Part shown: positions 1 to 8,614 of the stretch, in pieces
Layout: every line of letters begins with the position of its first letter
Numbering within the stretch: the first letter of the stretch is position 1
Assembly (NCBI GenBank): GCA_900546085.1
Contig: URBS01000053.1
Coordinates: forward strand, 1 to 13,406
DNA length: 13,406 bases
DNA from: an uncultured Collinsella sp.
Lineage (GTDB): Bacteria; Actinomycetota; Coriobacteriia; Coriobacteriales; Coriobacteriaceae
Direction of reading: 5' to 3'
The notes under the pieces: generated by a model
Seen by the model: the letters and a program-made list of their open reading frames with translations, nothing else
Database searches by the model: none
Told to the model about the DNA's origin: nothing
Translations under genes and position numbers: made by a program

Positions 1-14
1 AAAGCGTCCTTCGC

Positions 15-53
15 AAACAAATAGCCGGGGCCCGCTCGATGCGGACCCCGGCT
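15..53 (-). terminator. Intrinsic terminator of the glutamine synthetase gene
   Basis: Bases 23-30 (AGCCGGGG) pair perfectly with 46-53 (CCCCGGCT). After one C/A mismatch the stem continues as CCGC (32-35) with GCGG (41-44), closing on a 5-nt loop. Read on the minus strand the hairpin is followed by ATTTGTTT (22 down to 15), an interrupted T tract. It starts 30 bases past the stop codon of the glutamine synthetase gene, the expected place for its terminator. The T tract is not perfect, so efficiency is uncertain. Confidence 0.8.
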
Positions 54-82
54 CAATACCGTGACGATATGTCAGCTACGCT

Positions 83-2170
<2,088 letters not shown>

Positions 2171-2191
2171 ACGGAACTCCCTTCGTATCGG

Positions 2192-2210
2192 CACCGCGTG
2201 AGAAGCGGTG
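2192..2210 (-). promoter_or_regulatory. Small hairpin in the 5' leader of the glutamine synthetase gene
   Basis: CACCGC (2192-2197) pairs with GCGGTG (2205-2210) across a 7-nt loop. It lies about 21 bases upstream of the glutamine synthetase start and just outside the AAGGGAG ribosome binding site. It may affect mRNA stability or translation; the stem is only six base pairs, so chance is possible. Confidence 0.3.
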
Positions 2211-2249
2211 TTGATTACTAACGAACGAGTCATAGATTAGGCTCGTCGT

Positions 2250-2282
2250 GTTTCCGCAACATTACCGTTATGTTGCTGTCAC
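2250..2282 (-). promoter_or_regulatory. Candidate operator upstream of glutamine synthetase
   Basis: A perfect 7-bp inverted repeat, GCAACAT (2256-2262) and ATGTTGC (2270-2276), is separated by 7 bases and centred about 96 bases upstream of the glutamine synthetase start. On the minus strand the same segment carries GTGAC-N6-ATAAC (2282 to 2267) and GTAAT-N6-GAAAC (2265 to 2250). These resemble the GTnAC-N6-GaAAC half-sites of actinobacterial GlnR, but the two pairs are separated by one base rather than six. The palindrome is seen directly; binding by a nitrogen regulator is a guess. Confidence 0.35.
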
Positions 2283-2381
2283 GAAACCAATCAATGAGGT
2301 TACCGCATCGCGGCGGCGTTGCCGCCCTCAACAGCCAATCAACTGTATAAATTGCAGACCTCTCCCCATGGTTTAAGGGTA

Positions 2382-2457
2382 GTCAATTTGGGATGGGGCT
2401 CTATTAACTGGTATTTCGCATCAGATACCAGTCTTTATAGCCCCATCCTAGATTGAC
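2382..2457. repeat. Strong 76-nt hairpin element upstream of metF
   Basis: Bases 2382-2400 pair continuously with 2439-2457 (19 bp, two of them G-U), including GGATGGGGCT with AGCCCCATCC. After a small internal loop, ACTGGTAT (2407-2414) pairs with ATACCAGT (2425-2432), closing on a 10-nt loop. There is no T tract, and the element sits between two divergent genes, so it is not a terminator for either. It could be a 5' leader structure of the metF operon, a small RNA or a palindromic dispersed repeat. No target-site duplication is visible. It does not match a SAM, cobalamin or T-box motif that I can recognise. Confidence 0.65.
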
Positions 2458-2596
2458 CGCTCTGCTATAGGGAATGTCGATAGCAAGGCATCTTTGATTG
2501 GTATCCCCGAATAGCGAGTGAAACTCCACCGTGACACAGTGGTGCTGTAGAATCCTTACAACACATCACACTATTACGTATCTAAAGGAGCACGAT

Positions 2597-3469
2597 ATGC
2601 GCGTCGACGAGGTTTTTAAGCAGGCAGCATCCCAAGGCACCACGCCCATTTCGTTTGAGATGTTCCCGCCCAAGGGTGAGCTTACCCTCGATACGGCTCG
2701 CGAGGTGGCAGGCAACCTGTGCAAGCTTTCACCGAGCTTTGTCTCGGTCACTTGTTCCGCTGGCGGCTCGGGTAACGGTGCCACCACCGCCCCCATTGCA
2801 CATATGATTACGAGCGAATTCGATACGCCCTCGGTAGCGCACCTCACCTGCGTTGGCCGCACACATGCCGATATCGCCGCCAAGATCGACGAGTATCGCT
2901 CGGCCGGCGTGGAAAACGTGCTGGCCCTGCGCGGCGACCTGCCCGCTGGCGCGGCTGAGGACGACAAGCCCGCCTCCGACTACGCCTACGCCCGTGACCT
3001 CATCCCCGAGCTCGTCGACGCCGGCTTTTGCGTGGGCGCCGCAGCCTACCCCGAGGGTCACATTGCCTGCGAGGATCTCAACCTCTCGGTCGAGCACCTC
3101 AAGCAAAAGCAAGATGCCGGCGCAAGCTTCTTTGTGACACAGCTCTTCTTTGATAACGAGTGCTTCTATCGCTTCCGCGAGCTCGCCGACAAGGCCGGCA
3201 TCACCGTGCCCATCACCGCGGGCATCATGCCGTTTATGGGCAAGTCGCAGATCAGCCGCATGGTCTTTATGTGCGGCGCGTCGCTGCCCTCCCCCGTCAT
3301 CAAGATCCTCGCCAAGTACGAGAACGACCCCGAGAGCCTGCAGGCGGCCGGTGTAGATTATGCTGCTCGTCAGCTTTGCGACCTTAAGGAGCACGGTGCC
3401 GACGGTCTGCACCTGTACACTATGAACCGTCCTGCAATCGCCGCGACCATTATGGAGCGCCTGGGGTAA
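2597..3469 (+). CDS. metF: Methylenetetrahydrofolate reductase
   Basis: Reduces 5,10-methylene-THF to 5-methyl-THF, the methyl donor for methionine synthase; a cytoplasmic FAD-dependent TIM-barrel enzyme. The 290-residue product matches the bacterial MetF length. Visible family blocks are SFEMFPPKGE (19-28) with Glu21 in the position of the catalytic acid of E. coli MetF, VTCSAGGSGN (51-60), ALRGDLP (110-116) with the flavin-site Asp114, AAYPEGH (149-155), and FFVTQLFFDN (178-187). ATG 2597 is chosen because AAAGGAG sits seven bases upstream and the protein then begins like other MetF proteins; a GTG 66 bases earlier has no such site. The stop codon shares one base with the next ATG (TAATG), implying translational coupling. 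First gene of a three-gene methionine operon. Confidence 0.95.
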   Translation: MRVDEVFKQAASQGTTPISFEMFPPKGELTLDTAREVAGNLCKLSPSFVSVTCSAGGSGNGATTAPIAHMITSEFDTPSVAHLTCVGRTHADIAAKIDEYRSAGVENVLALRGDLPAGAAEDDKPASDYAYARDLIPELVDAGFCVGAAAYPEGHIACEDLNLSVEHLKQKQDAGASFFVTQLFFDNECFYRFRELADKAGITVPITAGIMPFMGKSQISRMVFMCGASLPSPVIKILAKYENDPESLQAAGVDYAARQLCDLKEHGADGLHLYTMNRPAIAATIMERLG

Positions 3470-4257
3470 TGGAAAAACCGCACGTCGATACAACCGTTGT
3501 AGAAGTGCCGGCCGACCTTGCGTCGCCGGCGCTTTACCGTATCGACGCTGCCCACCACCCTCGTGTCGACCGTGCCGAGATGCTGCGGTATCTGGGCTAC
3601 GGCGGCCAGCAGATTGAGCCCGAGCTGTCACGTCGAATTGAGCTTGTCGTTGAGCGTCTGGAGCTGGATATCGAGCCCCGCGGCGTGCGACGCGTGTTTG
3701 CCGTCGATGCCACGAGCATCGACGAGCAGGGCGAGCCCTGCATCCGCTTGGTTGGCACCAATGTTGAGCTGCGGGGTCGTGATATCTATCGCCACCTTAA
3801 GGACGCCCGCTTTGCCGCACTCATGGCATGCACCCTCGGAATGGACGCTGAGCGTCGTCTGCGTACCACGGGAGCCCAGCAGCCTCTGGAAGGCGCCGTG
3901 CTCGACGCCGCATGCTCTGCCTATGTAGAAGCCGCCATCGAGCAGATGGACCAGCAGGTCAAGGCTGCGGCCGCTGCACACGGGCTCGCCGGTAACTGGC
4001 GCTTTAGTCCCGGCTATGGCGACTGCCCGCTCTCGGCCCAGCGCTCAATCGTGGATGCACTCAACGCCACGCGCCTCATTGGACTTACCGTGACCCCCAC
4101 CAGCCTGCTCATGCCCACCAAGAGCGTGACCGCGGTGATCGGTCTGTTTGACGGCGAAGTCCACGACGCCCAGAGCCGCCCCACCTGCAATATCTGCCGC
4201 ATGCGTGAGCACTGCCGCTTCCGCGCCGCCCACACCACCTGCTATTCCAGCCATTAG
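3469..4257 (+). CDS. Free-standing MetH reactivation (AdoMet-binding) domain protein
   Basis: This 262-residue protein resembles the C-terminal activation domain of cobalamin-dependent methionine synthase (Pfam Met_synt_B12). That domain binds S-adenosylmethionine and re-methylates cob(II)alamin after accidental oxidation, using an electron donor such as flavodoxin. The key segment is WRFSPGYGDCPL (177-188), corresponding to the RxxxGYPACP region of E. coli MetH, followed by LTVTPTSLLMPTKSVTAVIG. The downstream MetH lacks this domain, so the protein most likely acts in trans; a similar split is known in Thermotoga. The C-terminal tail has Cys240-X2-Cys243-X5-Cys249 and Cys258, which could bind a metal or cluster; this is not part of the E. 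coli domain. It overlaps metF by one base and ends nine bases before metH. No standard symbol applies. Confidence 0.88.
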   Translation: MEKPHVDTTVVEVPADLASPALYRIDAAHHPRVDRAEMLRYLGYGGQQIEPELSRRIELVVERLELDIEPRGVRRVFAVDATSIDEQGEPCIRLVGTNVELRGRDIYRHLKDARFAALMACTLGMDAERRLRTTGAQQPLEGAVLDAACSAYVEAAIEQMDQQVKAAAAAHGLAGNWRFSPGYGDCPLSAQRSIVDALNATRLIGLTVTPTSLLMPTKSVTAVIGLFDGEVHDAQSRPTCNICRMREHCRFRAAHTTCYSSH

Positions 4258-4266
4258 GAGCCCTCG

Positions 4267-6825
4267 ATGTTTACTCCGCTTATCACTCATGATTCTGACG
4301 GCACTGCATTGGCGGCACCCGTTGATGCCGCACGTCGCAACGGTGCCACGTACAAGACGCGCACGATCGACGATCTGCGCATTAAGGACGATCGCCTGCG
4401 TGCGGCCATCGAGGGCACGGGGCATCTGCTGTTCGACGGCGGCATGGGCACCATGCTGCAGGCGGCCGGCATGAAAGCCGGAGCCCTGCCCGAGCTGCTC
4501 AACTTTGAGGAGCCCCAGGTCATCACCGATATCCAGCGTCAGTACGTCGAGGCCGGCTGCGACGTGATCACCGCCAACACCTTTGGCGCCAACGCTCACA
4601 AGCTCGACGGCGCTGCCACCGTGGCAGACGTCTTTGCCGCGGCAGTCACCTGCGCCCGCGAGGCCGGTGCCCGCTACGTCGCCGGCGACATCGGCCCCAT
4701 CGGCGCCCTGCTGCGTCCCCTGGGCACCCTCAACTTTGACGAGGCCTACGACCTCTTTGCCGAGGAGGTGCGCGCCGGCGTCGCTGCGGGCGTCGACCTC
4801 TTTATTATCGAGACCATGACCGATCTTGCCGAGATCAAGGCGGCAGTCCTCGCCTGCCGCGAGAACTCCGACCTGCCCGTCTTTGCCACCATGACCTTTG
4901 AGGAAGACGGCCGCACCTTCTTGGGCACGAGCCCCGAGGTCGCCGCCATCACCCTCGACGCCATCGGCGCCGACGTCCTTGGCATCAACTGCAGCCAGGG
5001 CCCGGCCGAGCTCCGAGGACTCGCCGCGCGCATGCTCACCGTCACCGACAAGCCCGTTATGGTGCAGGCCAATGCGGGACTGCCCCGCGTGGACGACGAC
5101 GGCAACACCGTCTTTGATATCCAGGCGCCCGAGTACGCCGCGGCCGTCGCCGGCATGATCAAGGATGGCGTGAGCGTCGTGGGCGGTTGCTGCGGCACCA
5201 CGCCCGCGCACATGGCGGCCTTGCGCACGCTTATCGACAACCACACGCCCAGTCCGCGTCACCGCAAGCCCAGCATGTCGGTCACGAGCGCCCAGACGGT
5301 CGTGGACCTTCCCTGCGATGGCCACAAGATTGCCGTCATCGGCGAGTGCATCAATCCCACCGGCAAAAAGCGCCTGCAGCAGGCCCTGCGCGACGGCGAT
5401 CTGGACTACGTCGTAAGTCAGGGCATCAGCCAGCAAGAACAGGGCGCCGATATCCTGGACGTTAACGTGGGCCTGCCCGAGATCGACGAGGTCAAGATTA
5501 TCCAGCAAGCGACCGAGCAGCTCCAAGGCTCCACGCTGCTGCCGCTGCAGATCGACTCCACCGACCCCGCAGCCGTCGAGGCCGCCGTGCGCCGCTACGC
5601 CGGCAAGCCCATCATCAACTCGGTCAATGGCAAGCAGCAGATCATGGATGAGATCTTTCCGCTGGTCGCCCACTACGGCACCAACGTCGTCGGCCTTACG
5701 CTCGACGAAGGCGGCATCCCCGATACCGCCGAGGCTCGCTTCGCCATCGCTGAGCGCATCGTGGCCGAGGCCGCCCGCTACGGCATCGGCCCGGACCGCA
5801 TCCTCATCGACTGTCTGGTCATGACCGCCTCGACCAATCAACGCCAGGCCGAGCAGATCCTGCGCGCCATGTCCCTGTGCAAGGAGCGCCTGGGCGTCAA
5901 ATGCGCGCTCGGCGTGTCGAACATCAGCTTTGGTCTGCCCGCGCGGCCGCTGCTGGGCTCGGTCTTTTTGGCCGCCGCCTTTGGCGCGGGCCTGGACGCC
6001 CCCATCATGAACCCGGGCTCCAAGCGCTTTATGGACACCGTCTACAGCTATCGCGTCCTGAGCGTTGAGGACGAGGGCTCGACCGGATACATCGAGCGCT
6101 ATGCCGGCTGGACCGATCCGTACAAGATCGCCGCCAACCCGGCAGCGGCTCAGGCCGCATCGACCGACACCGTGCCCGCTGCTGGCACCGCTGGCACCGA
6201 CGGCAACGACGACCCCATCCGCCACATGGTCGTCTCGGGCCGCAAAGGCGAGATCGCGGCCGAGACCGAGCGCCTGCTGGCCGACCACGACGCTATGGAC
6301 CTCATCAACAACCACTTTATCCCCGCCCTCGATGAGGTCGGAGTCCTCTTTGACCAGGGAAAGTTCTTCTTGCCGCAGCTCATGGCCTCGGCCGAGGCCG
6401 CGCGCGTGGGCTTCGACACCATCAAGCGCCTGATGCCCGCCGGCGAGATTGCCGACAAGGGCAAGATCTGCGTGGCCACCGTTAAGGGCGATATCCACGA
6501 CATCGGTAAGAACATCGTCAAGATGCTGCTCGACAACTACGGCTACACCGTCTTTGATCTGGGTCGCGACGTCGATCCGCAGGAGGTGCTCAAGACCGTC
6601 AAGGAGCGTGACATTAAGCTCGTCGGCCTCTCGGCGCTTATGACTACCACCGTCGTGGCCATGGAGGAGACCATCAAGCTGCTTCATGCCGAGGTGCCGG
6701 GCGTCAAGATCATCGTGGGCGGCGCCGTGCTCACCCCCGAATACGCCAAGCAGATTGGCGCGGACTACTACGCCAAGGACGCCGCCGAGAGCGCGCGTAT
6801 CGCCGAAGAGGTCTTTGGGCAGTAA
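4267..6825 (+). CDS. metH: Cobalamin-dependent methionine synthase without reactivation domain
   Basis: Transfers the methyl group of 5-methyl-THF through cobalamin to homocysteine, making methionine. Domains in order: homocysteine-binding barrel (about 50-335) with LLFDGGMGTML (54-64) and the zinc ligands Cys242 (GINCSQG) and Cys308/Cys309 (GGCCGTTP); pterin-binding barrel (about 355-615) starting at IGECINPTGKK (358-368); an Ala/Thr-rich linker (about 630-660); then the cobalamin cap and binding domains, with the DxHxxG motif Asp742-His744-Gly747, His744 being the expected axial ligand. At 852 residues it ends after the B12 domain, whereas the E. coli enzyme (1227) carries a fourth, reactivation module; the upstream gene supplies that module. 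AGGAG (4256-4260) six bases before ATG supports this start, although it leaves about 35 residues more than usual before the first barrel. Confidence 0.96.
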   Translation: MFTPLITHDSDGTALAAPVDAARRNGATYKTRTIDDLRIKDDRLRAAIEGTGHLLFDGGMGTMLQAAGMKAGALPELLNFEEPQVITDIQRQYVEAGCDVITANTFGANAHKLDGAATVADVFAAAVTCAREAGARYVAGDIGPIGALLRPLGTLNFDEAYDLFAEEVRAGVAAGVDLFIIETMTDLAEIKAAVLACRENSDLPVFATMTFEEDGRTFLGTSPEVAAITLDAIGADVLGINCSQGPAELRGLAARMLTVTDKPVMVQANAGLPRVDDDGNTVFDIQAPEYAAAVAGMIKDGVSVVGGCCGTTPAHMAALRTLIDNHTPSPRHRKPSMSVTSAQTVVDLPCDGHKIAVIGECINPTGKKRLQQALRDGDLDYVVSQGISQQEQGADILDVNVGLPEIDEVKIIQQATEQLQGSTLLPLQIDSTDPAAVEAAVRRYAGKPIINSVNGKQQIMDEIFPLVAHYGTNVVGLTLDEGGIPDTAEARFAIAERIVAEAARYGIGPDRILIDCLVMTASTNQRQAEQILRAMSLCKERLGVKCALGVSNISFGLPARPLLGSVFLAAAFGAGLDAPIMNPGSKRFMDTVYSYRVLSVEDEGSTGYIERYAGWTDPYKIAANPAAAQAASTDTVPAAGTAGTDGNDDPIRHMVVSGRKGEIAAETERLLADHDAMDLINNHFIPALDEVGVLFDQGKFFLPQLMASAEAARVGFDTIKRLMPAGEIADKGKICVATVKGDIHDIGKNIVKMLLDNYGYTVFDLGRDVDPQEVLKTVKERDIKLVGLSALMTTTVVAMEETIKLLHAEVPGVKIIVGGAVLTPEYAKQIGADYYAKDAAESARIAEEVFGQ

Positions 6826-6850
6826 CACAACGGAAACAACCGAGCACTAA

Positions 6851-6888
6851 AACGTGCCGCACGCGCCACCTGGCACGTGCGGCACGTT
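6851..6888. terminator. Perfect 12-bp hairpin between metH and the UPF0210 gene
   Basis: AACGTGCCGCAC (6851-6862) pairs perfectly with GTGCGGCACGTT (6877-6888) around a 14-nt loop, 26 bases past the metH stop. On the plus strand it is followed by TTAAAATAG rather than a T tract, while A residues precede it, so the T tract would serve minus-strand transcription. It may be a weak terminator or mRNA-end stabiliser for the methionine operon, or a regulatory structure in the UPF0210 leader. The hairpin is certain; its role is not. Confidence 0.5.
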
Positions 6889-6933
6889 AAAATAGATAAG
6901 ACTATGCTCGTTTTGGCAGATAGGAGCGCAAGG

Positions 6934-8298
6934 ATGGCGATCACGCCCGCAGAAATCGCGGAAACCCGCGGCATGGTTGAGGAACAGAACCTCGACATCA
7001 GGACCATCACCATGGGTGTTTCGCTCATGGGTTGCGGTGACGAGAACCTCGACCGCATGTGCACGAAGATCTACGACCACGTGACGCACACGGCTGAGCA
7101 TCTGGTCGAGACCGCCGAGAACCTCGAGCGCGAGTACGGTATCCCCATCGTCAACAAGCGCGTCTCCGTTACCCCGGTGGCGCAGATCGCCGCTTGCTGC
7201 AAGGATGAGGACCTCACCCCTATCGCGCACGCCCTCGACCGCGCGGCCGAGACGCTCGGCATCGACTACCTGGGCGGCTTCTCCGCACTCGTCCAGAAGG
7301 GCATCGGCGACGCCGATCGCCGCGTTATCCAGTCCATCCCCCAGGCGCTCGCTACCACCAGCCGCGTCTGCTCCAGCGTCAATGTTGCTAACCTGCGCGC
7401 TGGCATCAACATGGACGCCGTGCTTATGGCGGCCCAGACCATCATCGATGCCGCTAGACTCACGGCCGACCAGGATTCCGTCGGCGCTTCCAAGTTTGTC
7501 TGCTTTGCCAACATGGTCGAGGACTCCCCGTTTATGGCGGGCGCCGTCCACGGCGGTGGCGAGGCCGACGCCGTCATCAACGTAGGCGTCTCGGGCCCCG
7601 GTGTTATGGCCGCAGCCCTGGAGACGCTGCCCGATTCCGCCTCGATGATGGAAGTCGCCGAAAAGATTAAGCAGACCGCCTTTAAGATCACCCGCGCCGG
7701 CGAGCTCATGAGCCGCGAGGCCGCCCATCGCCTGGGGGTCGAGAAGGGCATTGTCGACCTGTCGCTGGCCCCCACGCCCGCCATCGGTGACTCCGTTGCC
7801 CGCATCCTCGAGATCATCGGCGTGGGCACCTGCGGCGGCCCGGGCACGACCTGCGCGCTCGCCATGCTCAACGATGCCGTCAAGAAGGGCGGCGTCATGG
7901 CCAGCTCCAGCGTGGGCGGCCTCTCGGGCGCCTTTATCCCCGTGTCCGAGGACGCCGGCATGATCGCCGCCGTCGAGGCCGGTGCGCTTTCGCTCGAGAA
8001 GCTCGAGGCCATGACCTGTGTGTGCTCCGTCGGCCTGGACATGATCGCCATCCCCGGCGACACCCCAGTCGAGACCATCGCCGGCATCATCGCCGACGAG
8101 ATGGCCATCGGCGTCATCAACAACAAGACCACGGCCGTCCGCGTGATTCCCGCCATCGGCAAGGGCGTGGGTGACTGCGTCGAGTACGGCGGCCTGTTCG
8201 GCCGTGCGCCCATCATGCCGGTGAACCCCAACGCCGGCACCGTGCTTGCCCATCGCGGTGGACGTTTCCCGGCGCCGCTGAACTCGCTGAAGAACTAG
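6934..8298 (+). CDS. UPF0210 / DUF711 ('PFL family') protein
   Basis: A conserved bacterial protein without an established biochemical role; databases call it a PFL family protein because its fold is related to pyruvate formate-lyase and ribonucleotide reductase. The 454 residues match the family length of about 450. Characteristic stretches include MVEEQNLDIRTITMGVSL near the N-terminus, IPIVNKRVSVTP, GGFSALVQKG, VCSSVNVANLRAGINM, NVGVSGPGVM, VDLSLAPTPAIGDSVARILE, KKGGVMASSSVGGLSGAFIP and SVGLDMIAIPGDTP. I see no glycyl-radical loop, so PFL activity is not expected. ATG 6934 follows AGGAG (6922-6926) by seven bases; earlier in-frame starts at 6877 and 6904 lack a ribosome site, and 6877 lies in the hairpin. 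In Firmicutes this gene often follows an ACT-domain (UPF0237) gene; none is adjacent here. Confidence 0.93.
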   Translation: MAITPAEIAETRGMVEEQNLDIRTITMGVSLMGCGDENLDRMCTKIYDHVTHTAEHLVETAENLEREYGIPIVNKRVSVTPVAQIAACCKDEDLTPIAHALDRAAETLGIDYLGGFSALVQKGIGDADRRVIQSIPQALATTSRVCSSVNVANLRAGINMDAVLMAAQTIIDAARLTADQDSVGASKFVCFANMVEDSPFMAGAVHGGGEADAVINVGVSGPGVMAAALETLPDSASMMEVAEKIKQTAFKITRAGELMSREAAHRLGVEKGIVDLSLAPTPAIGDSVARILEIIGVGTCGGPGTTCALAMLNDAVKKGGVMASSSVGGLSGAFIPVSEDAGMIAAVEAGALSLEKLEAMTCVCSVGLDMIAIPGDTPVETIAGIIADEMAIGVINNKTTAVRVIPAIGKGVGDCVEYGGLFGRAPIMPVNPNAGTVLAHRGGRFPAPLNSLKN

Positions 8299-8315
8299 CT
8301 GAGGGGGACTGGCGA

Positions 8316-8449
8316 GGAGCCCCGGGGAGGGCAAATATATAAGGTCGCCTGCTCGGACAGTCCTGGCTCGCACGGAGAGCACATTAAGTGCTCTCCGGCT
8401 CGTGCGGAACTCGCGATCGACCTTATATATTTGCCCTCCCCGGGGCTCC
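8316..8449. repeat. 134-nt element with 32-bp perfect inverted arms and internal hairpin
   Basis: Bases 8316-8347 are the exact reverse complement of 8418-8449 over all 32 positions; the arms combine GGAGCCCCGGGGAGGGC with an AT-rich segment (AAATATATAAGG). The 70-base centre holds its own perfect 10-bp hairpin, CGGAGAGCAC (8373-8382) with GTGCTCTCCG (8388-8397) on a 5-nt loop. It also has an imperfect direct repeat, GGCTCGCACGGA (8365-8376) against GGCTCGTGCGGA (8397-8408). There is no T tract, no coding frame of note and no obvious target-site duplication. It lies 17 bases past the UPF0210 stop. It could be a MITE-like or REP/BIME-like dispersed repeat, a structured RNA or an unusual transcription boundary. 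Confidence 0.85.
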
Positions 8450-8548
8450 CGCACAACGGGCCCTCGGTTGGGTTCTATCCCTTTGGCAGTCGCTTCGCTT
8501 CTGCCCTACTTTGCTGGTATGGCGGTTTGGCGTTGGATCGGTTCTTTC

Positions 8549-8557
8549 TGATATATG
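8549..8557 (+). promoter_or_regulatory. Candidate extended -10 promoter of the methyltransferase gene
   Basis: TGATATATG fits an extended -10 box (TGn followed by TATATG at 8552-8557). A TTGGCG at 8527-8532 is a possible but over-spaced (19 bases) -35 box. Transcription would start near 8564, upstream of the AGGAGG ribosome site at 8602-8607, which argues against translation from the ATG at 8555. Confidence 0.4.
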
Positions 8558-8614
8558 CTGGTTGCGGCTCTTCTTTTGGGAGGAGTCGCTTTTTTGTTGC
8601 TAGGAGGTTGGCCC

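Larger units (their letters stand above)
2171..2596. other. Divergent intergenic control region between glutamine synthetase and metF
   Basis: No gene is supported in these 426 bases. The stretch holds the 5' leader of the glutamine synthetase gene with a small hairpin, a 21-base inverted repeat at 2256-2276, a GC-rich hairpin (GGCGGC 2312-2317, GCCGCC 2321-2326, loop GTT), and the 76-nt hairpin at 2382-2457. A TATAAA sequence at 2346-2351, preceded by TG, could be a -10 box firing towards metF, giving a leader of about 240 nt that contains the large hairpin; no convincing -35 box was found. The in-frame GTG at 2531 upstream of metF has no Shine-Dalgarno sequence and is not taken as its start. 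Confidence 0.6.
8299..8614. other. Intergenic region dominated by an inverted-repeat element
   Basis: These 316 bases contain the 134-nt inverted-repeat element (8316-8449) and then about 165 bases of T-rich sequence leading into the methyltransferase gene. The latter holds a candidate extended -10 promoter at 8549-8557 and a short GGCAG/CTGCC hairpin (8485-8505). Small open frames crossing this stretch have no ribosome site and read through the palindrome, so no gene is called. Confidence 0.6.

Noticed and set aside
2364..2398. Alternative pairing of CCCCAT (2364-2369) with ATGGGG (2393-2398) as an attenuator switch
   Set aside because: Only six base pairs against the 19-bp competing stem, so a genuine switch is not credible from sequence alone.
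2358..2596. Known riboswitch (SAM, cobalamin or T-box) in the metF leader
   Set aside because: No recognisable conserved core, such as a B12-box or T-box sequence, was found; only hairpins are evident.
4045..6828. 927-codon open frame on the minus strand opposite metH
   Set aside because: Antisense shadow of metH, with Gly/Val/Asp/His-rich sequence and no ribosome site or domain motif.
6934..8298. Pyruvate formate-lyase activity for the 'PFL family' protein
   Set aside because: The length and motifs are those of UPF0210/DUF711 and no C-terminal glycyl-radical motif is present.
6847..8454. 535-codon minus-strand frame opposite UPF0210, starting in the inverted-repeat element
   Set aside because: Antisense shadow; the translation is low-complexity and the start lies in the palindrome.
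8555..8614. Hydrophobic N-terminal leader on the methyltransferase (possible signal peptide or membrane segment)
   Set aside because: The ATG at 8555 has no Shine-Dalgarno sequence and overlaps a likely -10 box; GTG 8615 has AGGAGG at ideal spacing, so the hydrophobic stretch is probably untranslated.
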